Of a DNA stretch of 51,598 nucleotides, positions 24,697 through 33,606 are shown piece by piece; positions within the stretch are counted from its first letter, which is position 1; each line of letters opens with the position of its first letter. Source of the DNA: Pseudonocardia sp. (lineage in GTDB: Bacteria > Actinomycetota > Actinomycetes > Mycobacteriales > Pseudonocardiaceae); contig JAKDNL010000003.1 in the NCBI GenBank assembly GCA_030451825.1, positions 1 to 51,598 of the forward strand, given 5' to 3'. The position numbers were made by a program, and so were the translations under genes. A model generated the notes under the pieces. The model saw only the letters and a program-made list of their open reading frames with translations, searched no databases and was not told the DNA's origin.

Positions 24697-24994
24697 GATC
24701 AGCGACCAGGACCTGCACGGCTACCGCGAGCAGGCCGAAGCGACCCGAGACGAACCCCTCTCCTCCTCAGCGACGCGGCCTGGCTGGCAGCGTGCCAAGG
24801 TGCTGTCCGTGCGCCTGTCCGCCGAGGAGTTCGAGGAGCTGACCCGCTACGCGTCCGCACTCGAGGTGCCCGCCTCGGGTCTCGTGCGGGGGTGGATCCT
24901 CGAACAACTCCGCGCCGGGGCAGACTCCCCGGTCAACACCATCGAGCGCATCTCCCACGAGCTTGAACAACTCCGCCGACAACTCGCGGTCTGA
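24689..24994 (+). CDS. Antitoxin-like ribbon-helix-helix protein
   Basis: The protein has 101 residues from the ATG at 24,689, overlapping the toxin stop. The core KVLSVRLSAEEFEELTRYAS fits the beta-strand and first helix of a ribbon-helix-helix or CopG-like DNA-binding domain, and VPASGLVRGWILEQLRAG the second helix. A C-terminal coiled segment follows (IERISHELEQLRRQLAV). The toxin-first order with an RHH-type partner matches BrnT/BrnA. It appears intact and may still repress its promoter. Confidence 0.7.
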   Translation: MTEISDQDLHGYREQAEATRDEPLSSSATRPGWQRAKVLSVRLSAEEFEELTRYASALEVPASGLVRGWILEQLRAGADSPVNTIERISHELEQLRRQLAV

Positions 24995-25885
24995 GCCTTC
25001 TGCACGAATATCGGCTCGAAGCGTGCCGCCACTATGGCGCCGGCGCCGCGAAGGGCCGGTCGCGCCCGCCACAGGATTCCCGTGCCAGATGCCGTTCGCC
25101 CGGTGCACCCCCTACGCGATGCCCTTGATCAGGTCCAGCGCATCACCCAGCGGCGACTCCTCGGCGTGTGGCTGCAGGCGCCGTGACGTAGTGCTCGACA
25201 CGCTGCGGGTCAGGACGGCAGCGCCGCGGCGGCGACCACCACGAGCCCCGCGAGCAGAGCGGTCGCCGTCGGGAGCGGCAGCACCAACGACATGAACCCG
25301 ACGATGATGCTCTGGACACCGGCAATCCAGCTCCGCCGCGAAGCGCAGGATCCTCTCCACCACCGCTGCACGAGCGGAGCTATCGTCCACCCCGGGCGTG
25401 CGAACGGAGCCCTCGTCCAATCCGGGCGCGCCAGGGAGGCTGCACGAGCGGAGCTATCGTCCACCCCGGGCGTACGAGTGGAGCTCTCGTCCAATCCGGG
25501 CGCGCCGTCGCTGAAGTCCGACCCGGAGCTGCCTGGCACGCGCGACATCCACCGGTGAGCAACGCCATTGCCATGACGCCGCTCACCGGCGTCGCGATCG
25601 ACCCCGGCAGGAACCGAGTCCCGGTGAGCGCCGACTCCGAGGATCGACCTCCCGCCCAGCGGGATGATGCCGTTGACCTTCGCGGCCGTCGGGCAAAGCC
25701 TGCACAGGGAGCACGGCGACGTGAGGGGAGGCGATCATGGCCGCGGAGCCACGACGGGCAGCTCGCCCGGTCCTCACGACGCGTCGATCGACCCCGCCTC
25801 CGCCGCCGGCCCCGCCAGACGACCAGCGGCCCGTTGCCCGGGCAACGCACGACACGGCGCGACCCGCGCCGACCGAGGAGGACAA
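24995..25885. other. Long non-coding stretch with a possible membrane-protein remnant
   Basis: No complete gene is seen over about 890 bp. On the minus strand, about 25,325-25,210 encodes the hydrophobic stretches IAGVQSIIVGFMSLVLPLPT and TALLAGLVVVAAAALPS before a stop, which look like the last two transmembrane helices of a lost membrane protein. Repeat copy 2 lies at 25,336-25,506. The remainder up to the GAGGAGG box before 25,886 holds only frames with poor codon bias. Confidence 0.4.
25336..25506. repeat. Block of four palindromic repeats (copy 2)
   Basis: Starting with the same leader CCGCGAAGCG as copy 1, the units are GCACGAGCGGAGCTATCGTC, GTGCGAACGGAGCCCTCGTC, GCACGAGCGGAGCTATCGTC and GTACGAGTGGAGCTCTCGTC, in the same order and orientation. 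The two blocks therefore form an imperfect direct repeat of about 170-190 bp enclosing 2.4 kb. Confidence 0.85.
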
Positions 25886-26821
25886 GTGAGCGACGACGTC
25901 AGCTGGCCCCAGCACGAACTCGGCAAGAAGCTGAGCAACTGGGGGCGCTGGGGTGCCGACGACCAGATCGGCACCCTGAACTTCGTGACCGCCGAGAAGC
26001 GGATCGCCGCGGCCCAGCTGGTCCGGACCGGGAAGATCTTCGATCTCAGCCTGCCCTTCGACAAGAACGGGCCCTGGCTCCCCGACGGATGGCGCTTCAA
26101 CCCGATCCACAAGATGACCCTGGTCCCCGGGGACTCCGCGGGCGCGCCGGACGGGTGCATCTCGGCGGACGACATGATCATCATGGGCCTGCAGGCCGGG
26201 ACCCAGTGGGACGGGCTCGGCCACGTCGGGTACGGCGACCGCTTCTACAACGACGTCCCGGCCCGGGCCGTCAACAACTTCACCGGGGCCGCGAAGAACG
26301 GCTACGAGAACGTCGTCAAGAACCTGACCACCCGCGGTGTGCTGCTGGACATCGCGCGGGCCAAGGGCGTGGACCGGCTCGAGGAGTCCTACGAGATCAC
26401 CGAGGCAGACCTGCTCGCGGCGGAGGAGCGCCAGGGGGTCCGGGTGGGATCCGGCGACGTGGTCCTGCTCCGCACCGGCTGGATGCAGTGGTTCCACGAG
26501 GGCAACAAGGAGCAGTTCAACACCAAGACCCCCGGCCCGTTCCTCGACACCTGCCGGTGGATCCACGACCGGGAGATCGCGGCCCTCGCCATGGACCAGG
26601 GCAACGGCGAGGTCTGGCCCTGCCCGATCGAGAATTCGATCATCCCCTTCCACCAGGTCGTCATCCGGGACATCGGGCTGACCCTGGGCGAGATGTTCGA
26701 TCTGGAGGAGCTCTCCGCGGACTGCGAGGACGACGGTGTGTGGGAGTTCCTCTTCACCGGCCCGGGCCTGAAGGTGACCGGCGCCGTCGGCTCGCCGGTC
26801 ACGCCGATCGCGATCAAGTGA
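25886..26821 (+). CDS. Cyclase-family protein (kynurenine formamidase-like fold)
   Basis: The protein has 311 residues from the GTG at 25,886, with GAGGAGG directly upstream. It belongs to the cyclase family of metal-dependent hydrolases. The active-site strand reads LQAGTQWDGLGHVGYGDRFY, where Asp and His correspond to the divalent-metal ligands of the family HxGTHxD-x-xxH motif; the first and third His of the textbook motif are Gln here, as in many actinobacterial members. Other landmarks are TRGVLLDIARAKGVDRLEES and GSGDVVLLRTGWMQWFHEGN. It is followed 14 nt later by a VOC dioxygenase-like gene, so both likely act on one catabolic intermediate, probably by ring or amide hydrolysis. Confidence 0.85.
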   Translation: MSDDVSWPQHELGKKLSNWGRWGADDQIGTLNFVTAEKRIAAAQLVRTGKIFDLSLPFDKNGPWLPDGWRFNPIHKMTLVPGDSAGAPDGCISADDMIIMGLQAGTQWDGLGHVGYGDRFYNDVPARAVNNFTGAAKNGYENVVKNLTTRGVLLDIARAKGVDRLEESYEITEADLLAAEERQGVRVGSGDVVLLRTGWMQWFHEGNKEQFNTKTPGPFLDTCRWIHDREIAALAMDQGNGEVWPCPIENSIIPFHQVVIRDIGLTLGEMFDLEELSADCEDDGVWEFLFTGPGLKVTGAVGSPVTPIAIK

Positions 26822-26835
26822 CTGGAGGGACGACG

Positions 26836-27765
26836 ATGACCGACTCCGGTTTCCGCGTCCTGCGGATGTTCCACCCGAGCCACCGCGTGCCGAGCCTCGA
26901 GGCGGCGGAGGACTTCTACACGCGGGTGTTCGGGCGACCGAGCACACGGCAGTCGGCGATGCTCGGGATGGCGCCGACCGCGGAGCGACCGGACTACTCG
27001 ACGTTCACCGTGATCGCCGACGTGCTGATGGACAACATCGACCCGCGCAAGCTGTGGGTCAACGCCGTGCCCGCCGACACGGACGTCCAGCCCCACCTGC
27101 ACAACACCGGCTGGTACGTCGACGACCCCGACGCGGCGTTCCGCGCAGTGCGCGCCGCGGGGATCACCGCGACCGACCAGCCGGGCGACGCCGTCGAGGG
27201 CGACGAGGCGCCGAAGGCGGGCGGGGTGATGCCGATGTTCTTCACCCGGCCCGAGCAGATCGGCCAACGCTACCAGGTCACCATCACCGAGGCGATGCCC
27301 ACCGATCCCCGGCACGCCGCGGACTGGGACGTCCCCGAGGTGTCGGACGACGACCCGCTCGGCATCCGACGCTGCTCGCACCACACGATCCTCACCCGGG
27401 ACCCGTCCCGGGGGCTGCGGTTCGTGGTCGACGCGTTGAGCGGCACCGTGGTGCACGAGGGTCGCAACGAGGTGCTCGGTACGGCGAGCACGTACGTGCA
27501 CCTGGGCGACGGGATCCTGGAGTACGCCGTACCGGACGCGGGCACGCCCGCCGAGGCGGACCTGGCGAGCCGGGCACCGGAGGACTCCTACCACTGTCTG
27601 ACCTGGACGGTCGCCGACCTCGACCGGGTGGCCACGCACCTGGCCGCCGAGGGTGTGAAGATCCGCAACCGTACGGACACCGCGCTCGTCACCGACCCGG
27701 CGACGAGCCTCGGCATCCCGTGGGCCTTCACGACCGAGGTCCTCCCCGGGGATCCCCGGGGCTGA
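26836..27765 (+). CDS. VOC-family protein, extradiol dioxygenase-like
   Basis: The protein has 309 residues from the ATG at 26,836, with GGAGGG upstream. It has two glyoxalase/VOC domains. The N-terminal one starts at MFHPSHRVPSLEAAEDFYTR. The C-terminal one starts at RRCSHHTILTRDPSRGLRFV and continues with SYHCLTWTVADLDRVATHLA, ending near WAFTTEVLPGDP. The two His-containing strands and a late Glu could form the Fe/Mn 2-His-1-carboxylate site of type I extradiol dioxygenases. The flanking cyclase and downstream meta-pathway enzymes agree with aromatic or cyclic-compound breakdown. Which Glu is the ligand, and so whether it is a dioxygenase, is not certain. Confidence 0.75.
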   Translation: MTDSGFRVLRMFHPSHRVPSLEAAEDFYTRVFGRPSTRQSAMLGMAPTAERPDYSTFTVIADVLMDNIDPRKLWVNAVPADTDVQPHLHNTGWYVDDPDAAFRAVRAAGITATDQPGDAVEGDEAPKAGGVMPMFFTRPEQIGQRYQVTITEAMPTDPRHAADWDVPEVSDDDPLGIRRCSHHTILTRDPSRGLRFVVDALSGTVVHEGRNEVLGTASTYVHLGDGILEYAVPDAGTPAEADLASRAPEDSYHCLTWTVADLDRVATHLAAEGVKIRNRTDTALVTDPATSLGIPWAFTTEVLPGDPRG

Positions 27766-27772
27766 GCCGCCA

Positions 27773-27810
27773 CCGCCGGTGAACAGGGGAATTCCCCTGC
27801 TCACCGGCGG
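27773..27810. terminator. Strong GC hairpin after the VOC gene
   Basis: The sequence forms a near-perfect 17-bp stem (CCGCCGGTGAACAGGGG with its complement) around an AATT turn. It begins 8 nt after the VOC gene stop. There is no U-tract, but such hairpins commonly end transcription in actinobacteria. It separates the cyclase/VOC unit from the aldehyde dehydrogenase/aldolase unit. Confidence 0.7.
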
Positions 27811-28004
27811 AGCGTGCGGTACGACCAGGCCCTCTCACCATGGAAGGCTCGCGGGCCGATTCGACCGCGTCGAGGTCGAGCACCTCGATCCCGGCCCTGC
27901 CCGGTACGGCACTGCACGCGCACGCCGACCGGACCGACCTCGGTCGTGACGTGATCACTCGCCCGGTGCGTTGCCCAGACCACCGCCCGCCTCCGCGCGA
28001 GGAC

Positions 28005-28057
28005 ACCCCTCGTGCGCGGATATCGTCGTTCCGGCAGCGATATCCGCGCACAGGGGT
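28005..28057. repeat. Palindromic CGGATATCG repeat, complete copy
   Basis: Left arm ACCCCTCGTGCGCGGATATC and right arm GATATCCGCGCACAGGGGT are separated by a short loop. One arm recurs at the left window edge, and a related GCGGATATCGGCACTGA occurs at 34,871-34,901. It lies in the 423-bp gap before the acetaldehyde dehydrogenase gene. No gene was seen in the rest of that gap. Confidence 0.8.
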
Positions 28058-28188
28058 CGACCTGCCGCCGGACGAGGGGCACGGCTTCGGCGGGACGGAG
28101 GGCCGGGTCCGGGTTCGGGCCGCCAGCGTTCAGCTGAGCGGAACGGAATGCTTCATCGCGGGCCCGGGACGCTGCCAGAGTCCCACCC

Positions 28189-29094
28189 ATGGCGAAGGAC
28201 AGGGTGCTGGCCGCGATCGTGGGGCCGGGCAACATCGGCACCGATCTGCTGGCGAAGCTGCAGAACAGCAACGTGATCGAGGTCCGCTACATGGTGGGCG
28301 TGGTGGAGTCCGAGGGGCTCGCGAGGGCCCGCGGGCTCGGCGTCGAAGCCTCCGCGGAGGGGGTGGACTGGCTGCTCCGCCAGGACCCGCTACCCGAGAT
28401 CGTCTTCGAGGCGACCTCGGCGAAGGCCCACGCGGCGAACGCTCCGCGCTACGCCGAGGCCGGCATCCAGGCCGTCGACCTCACCCCGGCGCACCTCGGG
28501 CCGATGGTCTCCCCCGCGGTCAACGGCGCGGAGCACATCGCATCGCCGAACGTCTCGATGATCACCTGCGGCGGCCAGGCCACGATCCCCATCGTGCACG
28601 CCGTCTCCCGGATCACCCCGGTGCCCTACGCCGAGATCGTCGCCTCCATCGCCTCGCGGTCGGCGGGCGCGGGGACCCGGGCGAACATCGACGAGTTCAC
28701 CCACATCACCGGCGCGGCCGTCGCCGAGGTGGGCGGCGCCGACCGCGGCAAGGCGATCATCGTGCTCAACCCCGTCGAGCCGCCGATGATCATGCGGGAC
28801 ACGGTGTACTGCATGATCAGCGCCGAGGCGGACCGGGCGGCGATCACCGCGTCGATCCACGACATCGTCGCCGACGTCGGGCTGTACGTCCCCGGCTACA
28901 CGCTCCGCGCCGAACCGCAGTTCGACGAGCCCTCCGAGGAGTGGGGCGGCAACGCGCGGGTCGCGGTGTTCCTCGAGGTCAAGGGCAACGGGGACTTCCT
29001 GCCGCAGTACGCCGGGAACCTGGACATCATGACCGCCGCAGCCGCCCGGGTGGGCGAGCTGATGGCCCGGGCCAAGCAGGAGGTGGCGGCATGA
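28189..29094 (+). CDS. mhpF: Acetaldehyde dehydrogenase (acetylating)
   Basis: This 301-residue BphJ/MhpF-type enzyme converts acetaldehyde, NAD+ and CoA to acetyl-CoA. The Rossmann motif is [18 protein letters not shown], the catalytic Cys is in [20 protein letters not shown], and [20 protein letters not shown] plus [20 protein letters not shown] are characteristic. Its stop overlaps the aldolase ATG by 4 nt. The family works as a channelling complex with the aldolase at the end of meta-cleavage pathways. A hydratase (mhpD) gene, usually next to these, is absent. Confidence 0.95.
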   Translation: MAKDRVLAAIVGPGNIGTDLLAKLQNSNVIEVRYMVGVVESEGLARARGLGVEASAEGVDWLLRQDPLPEIVFEATSAKAHAANAPRYAEAGIQAVDLTPAHLGPMVSPAVNGAEHIASPNVSMITCGGQATIPIVHAVSRITPVPYAEIVASIASRSAGAGTRANIDEFTHITGAAVAEVGGADRGKAIIVLNPVEPPMIMRDTVYCMISAEADRAAITASIHDIVADVGLYVPGYTLRAEPQFDEPSEEWGGNARVAVFLEVKGNGDFLPQYAGNLDIMTAAAARVGELMARAKQEVAA

Positions 29095-30110
29095 GGCCGC
29101 AGCTCGCGCACGACGTCAGGCTGATCGACACGACCCTGCGGGACGGGTCGCACGCCATGGCCCACCGCTTCACCGAGCCCCAGGTCCGCGACACCGTCCG
29201 GGCGCTCGACGCCGCCGGGGTCGAGTTGATCGAGGTCAGCCACGGTGACGGAGTCGGCGGATCGTCGTTCAACTACGGCTTCTCCGGCACGGACGAGATG
29301 GCGCTCATCGCCGCCGCCCGGGACGAGGCCCGCGCGGCGCGGATCGCCGTGCTGCTGGTCCCCGGCATCGGCACCGTCGACGACCTGAAGCGGGCCCGCG
29401 ACGCCGGCGCGGAGATGGTGCGCGTCGCAACGCACTGCACCGAGGCGGACGTGTCCCCGCAGCACTTCGCCGCGGCACGCGAGCTGGGCATGGAGACCGT
29501 CGGCTTCCTGATGATGGCGCACCGCACCACACCGGAGGACCTCGCGAAGCAGGCCCGGATCATGGTCGACGCGGGCTGCGAGTGCCCGTACGTCACCGAC
29601 TCGGCGGGCGCGCTGCTCATGCACGAGGCCAAGGACCGGTTCGACGCGCTGGTGGCCGAGGTCGGCGACGAGGCATGGGTCGGTTACCACGGCCACCAGA
29701 ACCTGAGCTTGGGCGTCGCGAACTCGGTGATCGCCTGGGAGTCCGGGGTGCGCTCGATCGACGGATCGCTCTGCGCGCTCGGGGCAGGCGCCGGGAACTC
29801 GCCCACCGAGGTGCTCGCCGCGGTCTTCGACCGGCTCGGCGTCGACACCGGGGTCGACACCTCCGCGCTGCTCGACGCGGCCGAGGACGTCGTCCGGCCC
29901 TACCTGCAGCGCTGGCCGAAGATGGACCGCAACGCGATCGTGCAGGGCTGGGCCGGGGTCTACTCGTCCTTCCTCCTGCACGCCGAACGGGCGGCGGAGC
30001 GGTACAAGGTCCCGGCGCACGAGATCCTGCGCCGCTGCGGGGAGCTCGGGTACGTCGGCGGCCAGGAGGACATGATCATCGACGTGGCCATCGGGCTGGC
30101 CGCCGAGTAG
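29091..30110 (+). CDS. mhpE: 4-hydroxy-2-oxovalerate aldolase
   Basis: This 339-residue BphI/MhpE-type class II aldolase cleaves 4-hydroxy-2-oxoacids to pyruvate and an aldehyde that is channelled to the dehydrogenase encoded just upstream. The TIM barrel starts with [20 protein letters not shown], metal ligands include [10 protein letters not shown] and [17 protein letters not shown] (HxH), and [20 protein letters not shown] is family-specific. The C-terminal interface domain ([20 protein letters not shown]) is complete. The start overlaps the mhpF stop. Confidence 0.95.
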   Translation: MRPQLAHDVRLIDTTLRDGSHAMAHRFTEPQVRDTVRALDAAGVELIEVSHGDGVGGSSFNYGFSGTDEMALIAAARDEARAARIAVLLVPGIGTVDDLKRARDAGAEMVRVATHCTEADVSPQHFAAARELGMETVGFLMMAHRTTPEDLAKQARIMVDAGCECPYVTDSAGALLMHEAKDRFDALVAEVGDEAWVGYHGHQNLSLGVANSVIAWESGVRSIDGSLCALGAGAGNSPTEVLAAVFDRLGVDTGVDTSALLDAAEDVVRPYLQRWPKMDRNAIVQGWAGVYSSFLLHAERAAERYKVPAHEILRRCGELGYVGGQEDMIIDVAIGLAAE

Positions 30111-30217
30111 GGGCAGACCCCGGCGGCTACAGCTACCGTGCTTGCGCAGCGTCGGCTTGTCGCCGAGCGACGGATCACCTACCGAACGTTGTCTGACGCG
30201 GCACTAGATTCTCAGTC

Positions 30218-30741
30218 GTGACCGACCTCGACATCGACGCCATACGCCGGTTGGTGGCCGCACGAGCGGTGCGCACGTTCGACGACCGGCCCGTTCCGCC
30301 CGATGCCGTTCGCGCCATGATCGACGTCGCGCGCTGGACCGGCTCGGCCCGGAATCGGCAGCCGTGGCGCTTCGTCGTCGTCACGGACCCACACGTTCGC
30401 CTCGCCTTGAGCAGGCTCGGTGCCTACGCACAGCATCTCCAGCACGCCCCTGTGCCGTCGCGCTCCTGGCCGCCGACGACGGGCGGCGCGATACGGCGTT
30501 CGATGTGGGGAGGGCAGCTCAGACGTTCACGCTCGCCGCCGGCGCGCTGGGGCTCGGATGCTGTCCGGCCACGATCTACCCGGAGGAGAACGTGATGCAG
30601 GCGGGCCACCTGCTGAGCGTGACGACCGGCTGGACGCCTCGCCATTGCTTCTCACTCGGCTATCCGGCCCCTCCGCCGACGGGGCGATCGGTTCTGCCGG
30701 CGGGGCGCCTGCCCGTCGATGAGCTGCTGAGGTGGGTATAA
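30218..30741 (+). pseudogene. Nitroreductase-family protein with one frameshift
   Basis: It begins at a probably leaderless GTG at 30,218 (TTGTCT and TAGATT upstream) with ARAVRTFDDRPVPPDAVRAM and ARWTGSARNRQPWRFVVVTD, the FMN-binding start of nitroreductases. Near 30,450 the frame breaks. The next frame continues with VALLAADDGRRDTAFDVGRA, AAGALGLGCCPATIYPEENV and SLGYPAPPPTGRSVLPAG, ending at the TAA at 30,739. The shift is -1, and restoring one C in GCCCCTG rejoins the frames. The repaired protein would be about 174 residues, normal for the family. It is either a recent pseudogene or a homopolymer error. Confidence 0.8.
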
Positions 30742-30750
30742 GAAGCCAGA

Positions 30751-30769
30751 CGCGTCCGCGAGGGACGCG
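30751..30769. terminator. Small hairpin between convergent genes
   Basis: GCGTCC (30,752-30,757) pairs with GGACGC (30,763-30,768) in the 57-bp gap between the nitroreductase and the convergent small gene. The position suits a bidirectional terminator, but the stem is short and lacks a U-tract. Confidence 0.35.
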
Positions 30770-30798
30770 CCGGGCCGGAGTGCCGCACGGTGACCCGG

Positions 30799-31152
30799 TC
30801 AGGCCGGGTTGGCGACCAACCGCCCCATGGAGGCGAAGTTGGCGGCCGCGGCGACGCTGCCCTGCACCGGCGCCTTCTCGACCCGGCCGTCCCCCTGCGC
30901 CGCCTTCAGCGCTGCGAAGGCCTCGGCCGGGTCACCTTCGATCTCGAAGACCGACAGGTAGTGGCGCATCTCCACCGGGCGGTTGCCGTTCTGGGTCTCG
31001 GCGAGCTCGAGCCGTTCCCCCGACACGAACCCGGGCAGCGCCAGGAGCTGGGGGATGTGTGTGGCCAGATACCAGCGGTTGTACTCGTCCGCCACCTCGG
31101 CGGGGAGATCGTTGTTGACCAACCAGAGGTGGCGCGTGGGTGAGTCGGGCAC
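30799..31152 (-). CDS. Small dimeric alpha/beta-barrel-like protein
   Basis: The protein has 117 residues from the GTG at 31,152, chosen because AGGAGG lies 9 nt upstream; the longer frame to 31,218 lacks this. The sequence RHLWLVNNDLPAEVADEYNR, WYLATHIPQLLALPGFVSGE and MRHYLSVFEIEGDPAEAFAA looks like an EthD/Dabb-type ferredoxin-like barrel, with an N-terminal strand, a helix containing YNRWYLATH-P, and a central YLSVFEIE strand. Such proteins are often pathway accessory enzymes or degradation factors. It is monocistronic next to the IclR remnant. Confidence 0.7.
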   Translation of the reverse strand: MPDSPTRHLWLVNNDLPAEVADEYNRWYLATHIPQLLALPGFVSGERLELAETQNGNRPVEMRHYLSVFEIEGDPAEAFAALKAAQGDGRVEKAPVQGSVAAAANFASMGRLVANPA

Positions 31153-31349
31153 GGGTCGGATTCCTCCTTGGTGCGGGACGGTCGGCCGGCGTCGGCCTTC
31201 CTGGCTGATCGACCTCACACTAGATCAGCTTCAGCTGCCTGCGGACGCACTCGAGCTCGTCCGCGATGCGCCGGTCTTGCGGGCTCCCGGGCGAGGGATC
31301 TCGCGGAAGCGCCGGTCGTGCTCCATGGGCCCGCCAGGTCGCCAGTCGG

Positions 31350-31904
31350 TCACCGGGGCTTCTTCATCCTGAGGTCTGCCGCAGCCCCAGAGCTCTGGAC
31401 GCCTCCGGCCGCATCGCGCAGCATCGCGAGCTGATGTTCCTGCTCGGAGTCGGGCAGGTGTGCGGTGAGCCCGCTCAGGCTCAGCGCAGCGGCGACGCGG
31501 CCGCTGTGATCGCGGATGGGCACGCTCACAGCCGTCACCCCTTGCTCGACGTCGTCGCGACTGGTCGCGTACTCGTCGCGGCGGATCCGGTGAACCTCGT
31601 CGCGAAGCTGCTCGGGCGTGACCTGGTTCGGCGAGGTCCGGCGCTGCAGTGGCCCCGCGAGGTAGGCCTCCACCTGCTCGTCCGGCAGGAGGGAGAGCAG
31701 GAGCCGCGGCCCGGCTCCGAGGTGCAGCGGCAGCGTCCCACCGATTCGCAGCGTGTGCGTGGACGCGTAGCGGCCGTCCAGACGCTCGACACACACGGCC
31801 TCGTCACCGCGGAGCACCAGGAGGAACACCGTCTCACCGGAGCGGCGGTACAGCTCACGCATCGCCGGCATGGCCCGCTCCCGGACGCTGATCCGTCGTT
31901 CCAT
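31350..31904 (-). pseudogene. IclR-family regulator, effector-domain remnant
   Basis: About 184 codons match the C-terminal ligand-binding domain of IclR proteins: RERAMPAMRELYRRSGETVF, AVCVERLDGRYASTHTLRIG, LPLHLGAGPRLLLSLLPDEQ and AAALSLSGLTAHLPDSEQEH. The N-terminal winged helix that binds DNA (about 70 residues) is missing. Homology ends at about 31,904, where the opposite strand begins with the interior of a transketolase subunit. Without the helix-turn-helix it cannot act as a normal repressor. Confidence 0.75.
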
Positions 31905-31905
31905 C

Positions 31906-32274
31906 GCGCTGCCGACCCCGGAACGCTGCCTCGAGGCCGCCGAGCTCCTCACAGGCGAGGGCGTCTCGGCCCGCGTCGTGGACATGTTCACGATCTCGCC
32001 CCTCGACCGGGACGCCGTCCTCGACGCCGCCCGGACCACCGGCGCGGTCCTGACCGTCGAGGAGGGCAACGTGACCGGCGGCCTGGGTTCCGCCGTCGCC
32101 GAGTGCCTGGTCGAGGCCAGGCTCTCGGTCCCGTTCCGCCGCCAGGGTATGCCCGACGAGCACGTTCCCGTCGGGCCGCCCGCCGCCCTCTACGCCCACT
32201 ACCGGCTCGACGGCCCCGGCATCGCCGACGTCGCCCGCGAGCTCATCGCCACCAGCAACGGGAGATCCGCATGA
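31906..32274 (+). pseudogene. Transketolase C-terminal subunit, 3' remnant
   Basis: About 120 codons match the last domain of a split transketolase (C-terminal subunit): RCLEAAELLTGEGVSARVVD, MFTISPLDRDAVLDAARTTG, VLTVEEGNVTGGLGSAVAEC and ECLVEARLSVPFRRQGMPDE. The pyrimidine-binding domain and the N-terminal subunit gene are absent. The stop overlaps the aminotransferase ATG by 4 nt, showing the original operon order transketolase-aminotransferase. The 5' end coincides with that of the divergent IclR remnant. Confidence 0.75.
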
Positions 32275-33500
32275 CCGCCGTGACACCCGCCCTCGGCGAG
32301 CACGAGCTCGCCCTGCACGACCGGGCCCGCGCCGTCATCCCCGGCGGCATGTACGGCCACATGGCCGTCACCTCCTTCTCCGCCGCACACCCGCAGTTCA
32401 TCGTCTCCGGCGACGGGTGCCGGGTCACCGACGCCGACGGCCGCGAGTACCTCGACCTCATGTCCGGCTGGGGCCCGGTCGTCCTCGGCCACCGCCACCC
32501 CGGGGTGACCGCGGCGGTGATCGACCAGCTGGGCCACGGCGACTGCCTCGACGGCGCCAGCCCCGTCGCCGTCGACTTCGCTGAGCTGCTCGTGGACACG
32601 GTCCCGTCCGCGGACTGGGCGATGTTCTGCAAGAACGGCACCGACGCGACGACGACCTGCGTGACCACCGCCCGCGCAGCCACCGGGAAGCGAAAGGTCC
32701 TCGTCGCCCGTGGCGCTTACCACGGCGCCGTGCCTTGGTGCTCGCTGCGCGGAGCCGGGGTCACCGACGAGGACCAGGCGCATCTCGTGCACTACGACTA
32801 CAACGACCTGTCCTCCGCCGAGGCCGCCGCAGCCGAGGCCGGCGACGACCTGGCAGCGATCCTGGTGTGCCCGATGCGCCACGACGTCAAGCGCGACCAG
32901 GAACTCGTCGACCCTGCCTTCGCCCGCGGGCTGCGCGCGCTCGCCGACCGGACCGGATCCGTGCTGATCGTCGACGACGTCCGCTGCGGGTTCCGCCTCG
33001 ACCTGGGGGGTAGCTGGGAGCCCCTCGGGGTCCGGCCCGACCTGACCGCGTGGTCGAAGGCCATCGCGAACGGGCAGGCGCTCGGAGCCGTGACCGGGAT
33101 CGAGGCGCTGCGCGACGCCGCCCGGTCCATCTACGTGACCGGGTCCTTCTGGTACGCAGCCGTGCCGCTCGCGGCGGGACTCGCGACCCTGACCGAGCTG
33201 CGCAAGGGCCGCGCCCTCCCGGACATGGTCCGCACCGGCCAACGACTCCGCGACGGGCTCGCGCAGCAGGCGGTCGCGCACGGGTTCGAGATCCGGCAGA
33301 CGGGCCCGGTGCAGATGCCGATGCTGTCGTTCGCCGGCGACGAGGGATTCCGCCTGGTGACCGCCTGGGCCGAGGCCGCCGGCGAACGCGGGGTCTACCT
33401 GCACCCCTGGCACAACTGGTTCCTCTCCGCCGCACACACCGACGCCGACATCGACGACATCCTCGACCGGACGAACGACGCGTTCGCAGCCCTGGGCTGA
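32271..33500 (+). CDS. Class III PLP aminotransferase, glutamate-1-semialdehyde aminomutase-like
   Basis: This 409-residue fold-type I enzyme starts at the ATG at 32,271, overlapping the preceding stop. Motifs are VIPGGMYGHMAVTSFSAAHP, DADGREYLDLMSGWGPVVLG, FCKNGTDATTTCVTTARAAT, LIVDDVRCGFRLDLGGSWEP (PLP-binding Asp) and the Schiff-base Lys in AWSKAIANGQALGAVTG. These are close to HemL-like aminomutases, but a catabolic or secondary-metabolite transaminase is more likely because the neighbours are transketolase and IclR remnants rather than haem genes. It appears intact, although its upstream partner has lost its 5' part and probably its promoter. Confidence 0.85.
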   Translation: MTAVTPALGEHELALHDRARAVIPGGMYGHMAVTSFSAAHPQFIVSGDGCRVTDADGREYLDLMSGWGPVVLGHRHPGVTAAVIDQLGHGDCLDGASPVAVDFAELLVDTVPSADWAMFCKNGTDATTTCVTTARAATGKRKVLVARGAYHGAVPWCSLRGAGVTDEDQAHLVHYDYNDLSSAEAAAAEAGDDLAAILVCPMRHDVKRDQELVDPAFARGLRALADRTGSVLIVDDVRCGFRLDLGGSWEPLGVRPDLTAWSKAIANGQALGAVTGIEALRDAARSIYVTGSFWYAAVPLAAGLATLTELRKGRALPDMVRTGQRLRDGLAQQAVAHGFEIRQTGPVQMPMLSFAGDEGFRLVTAWAEAAGERGVYLHPWHNWFLSAAHTDADIDDILDRTNDAFAALG

Positions 33501-33606
33501 CAGTCTCGTCACGTGGCGCAGAGTGCGTGGTTGACCAGGGTGTTGAGGTGCGGGGCCGAACGGTCAGCGCGTACATCGCGGCGTCGGCCGTCACCGGCCC
33601 GGACGG

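Noticed and set aside
22731-25506. CRISPR array
   Set aside because: Repeats are imperfect, palindromic, irregularly spaced and the spacers are similar to each other; no cas genes are present.
32271-33500. hemL of haem biosynthesis
   Set aside because: No other haem genes nearby and the operon context (transketolase, IclR) points to another transaminase role.
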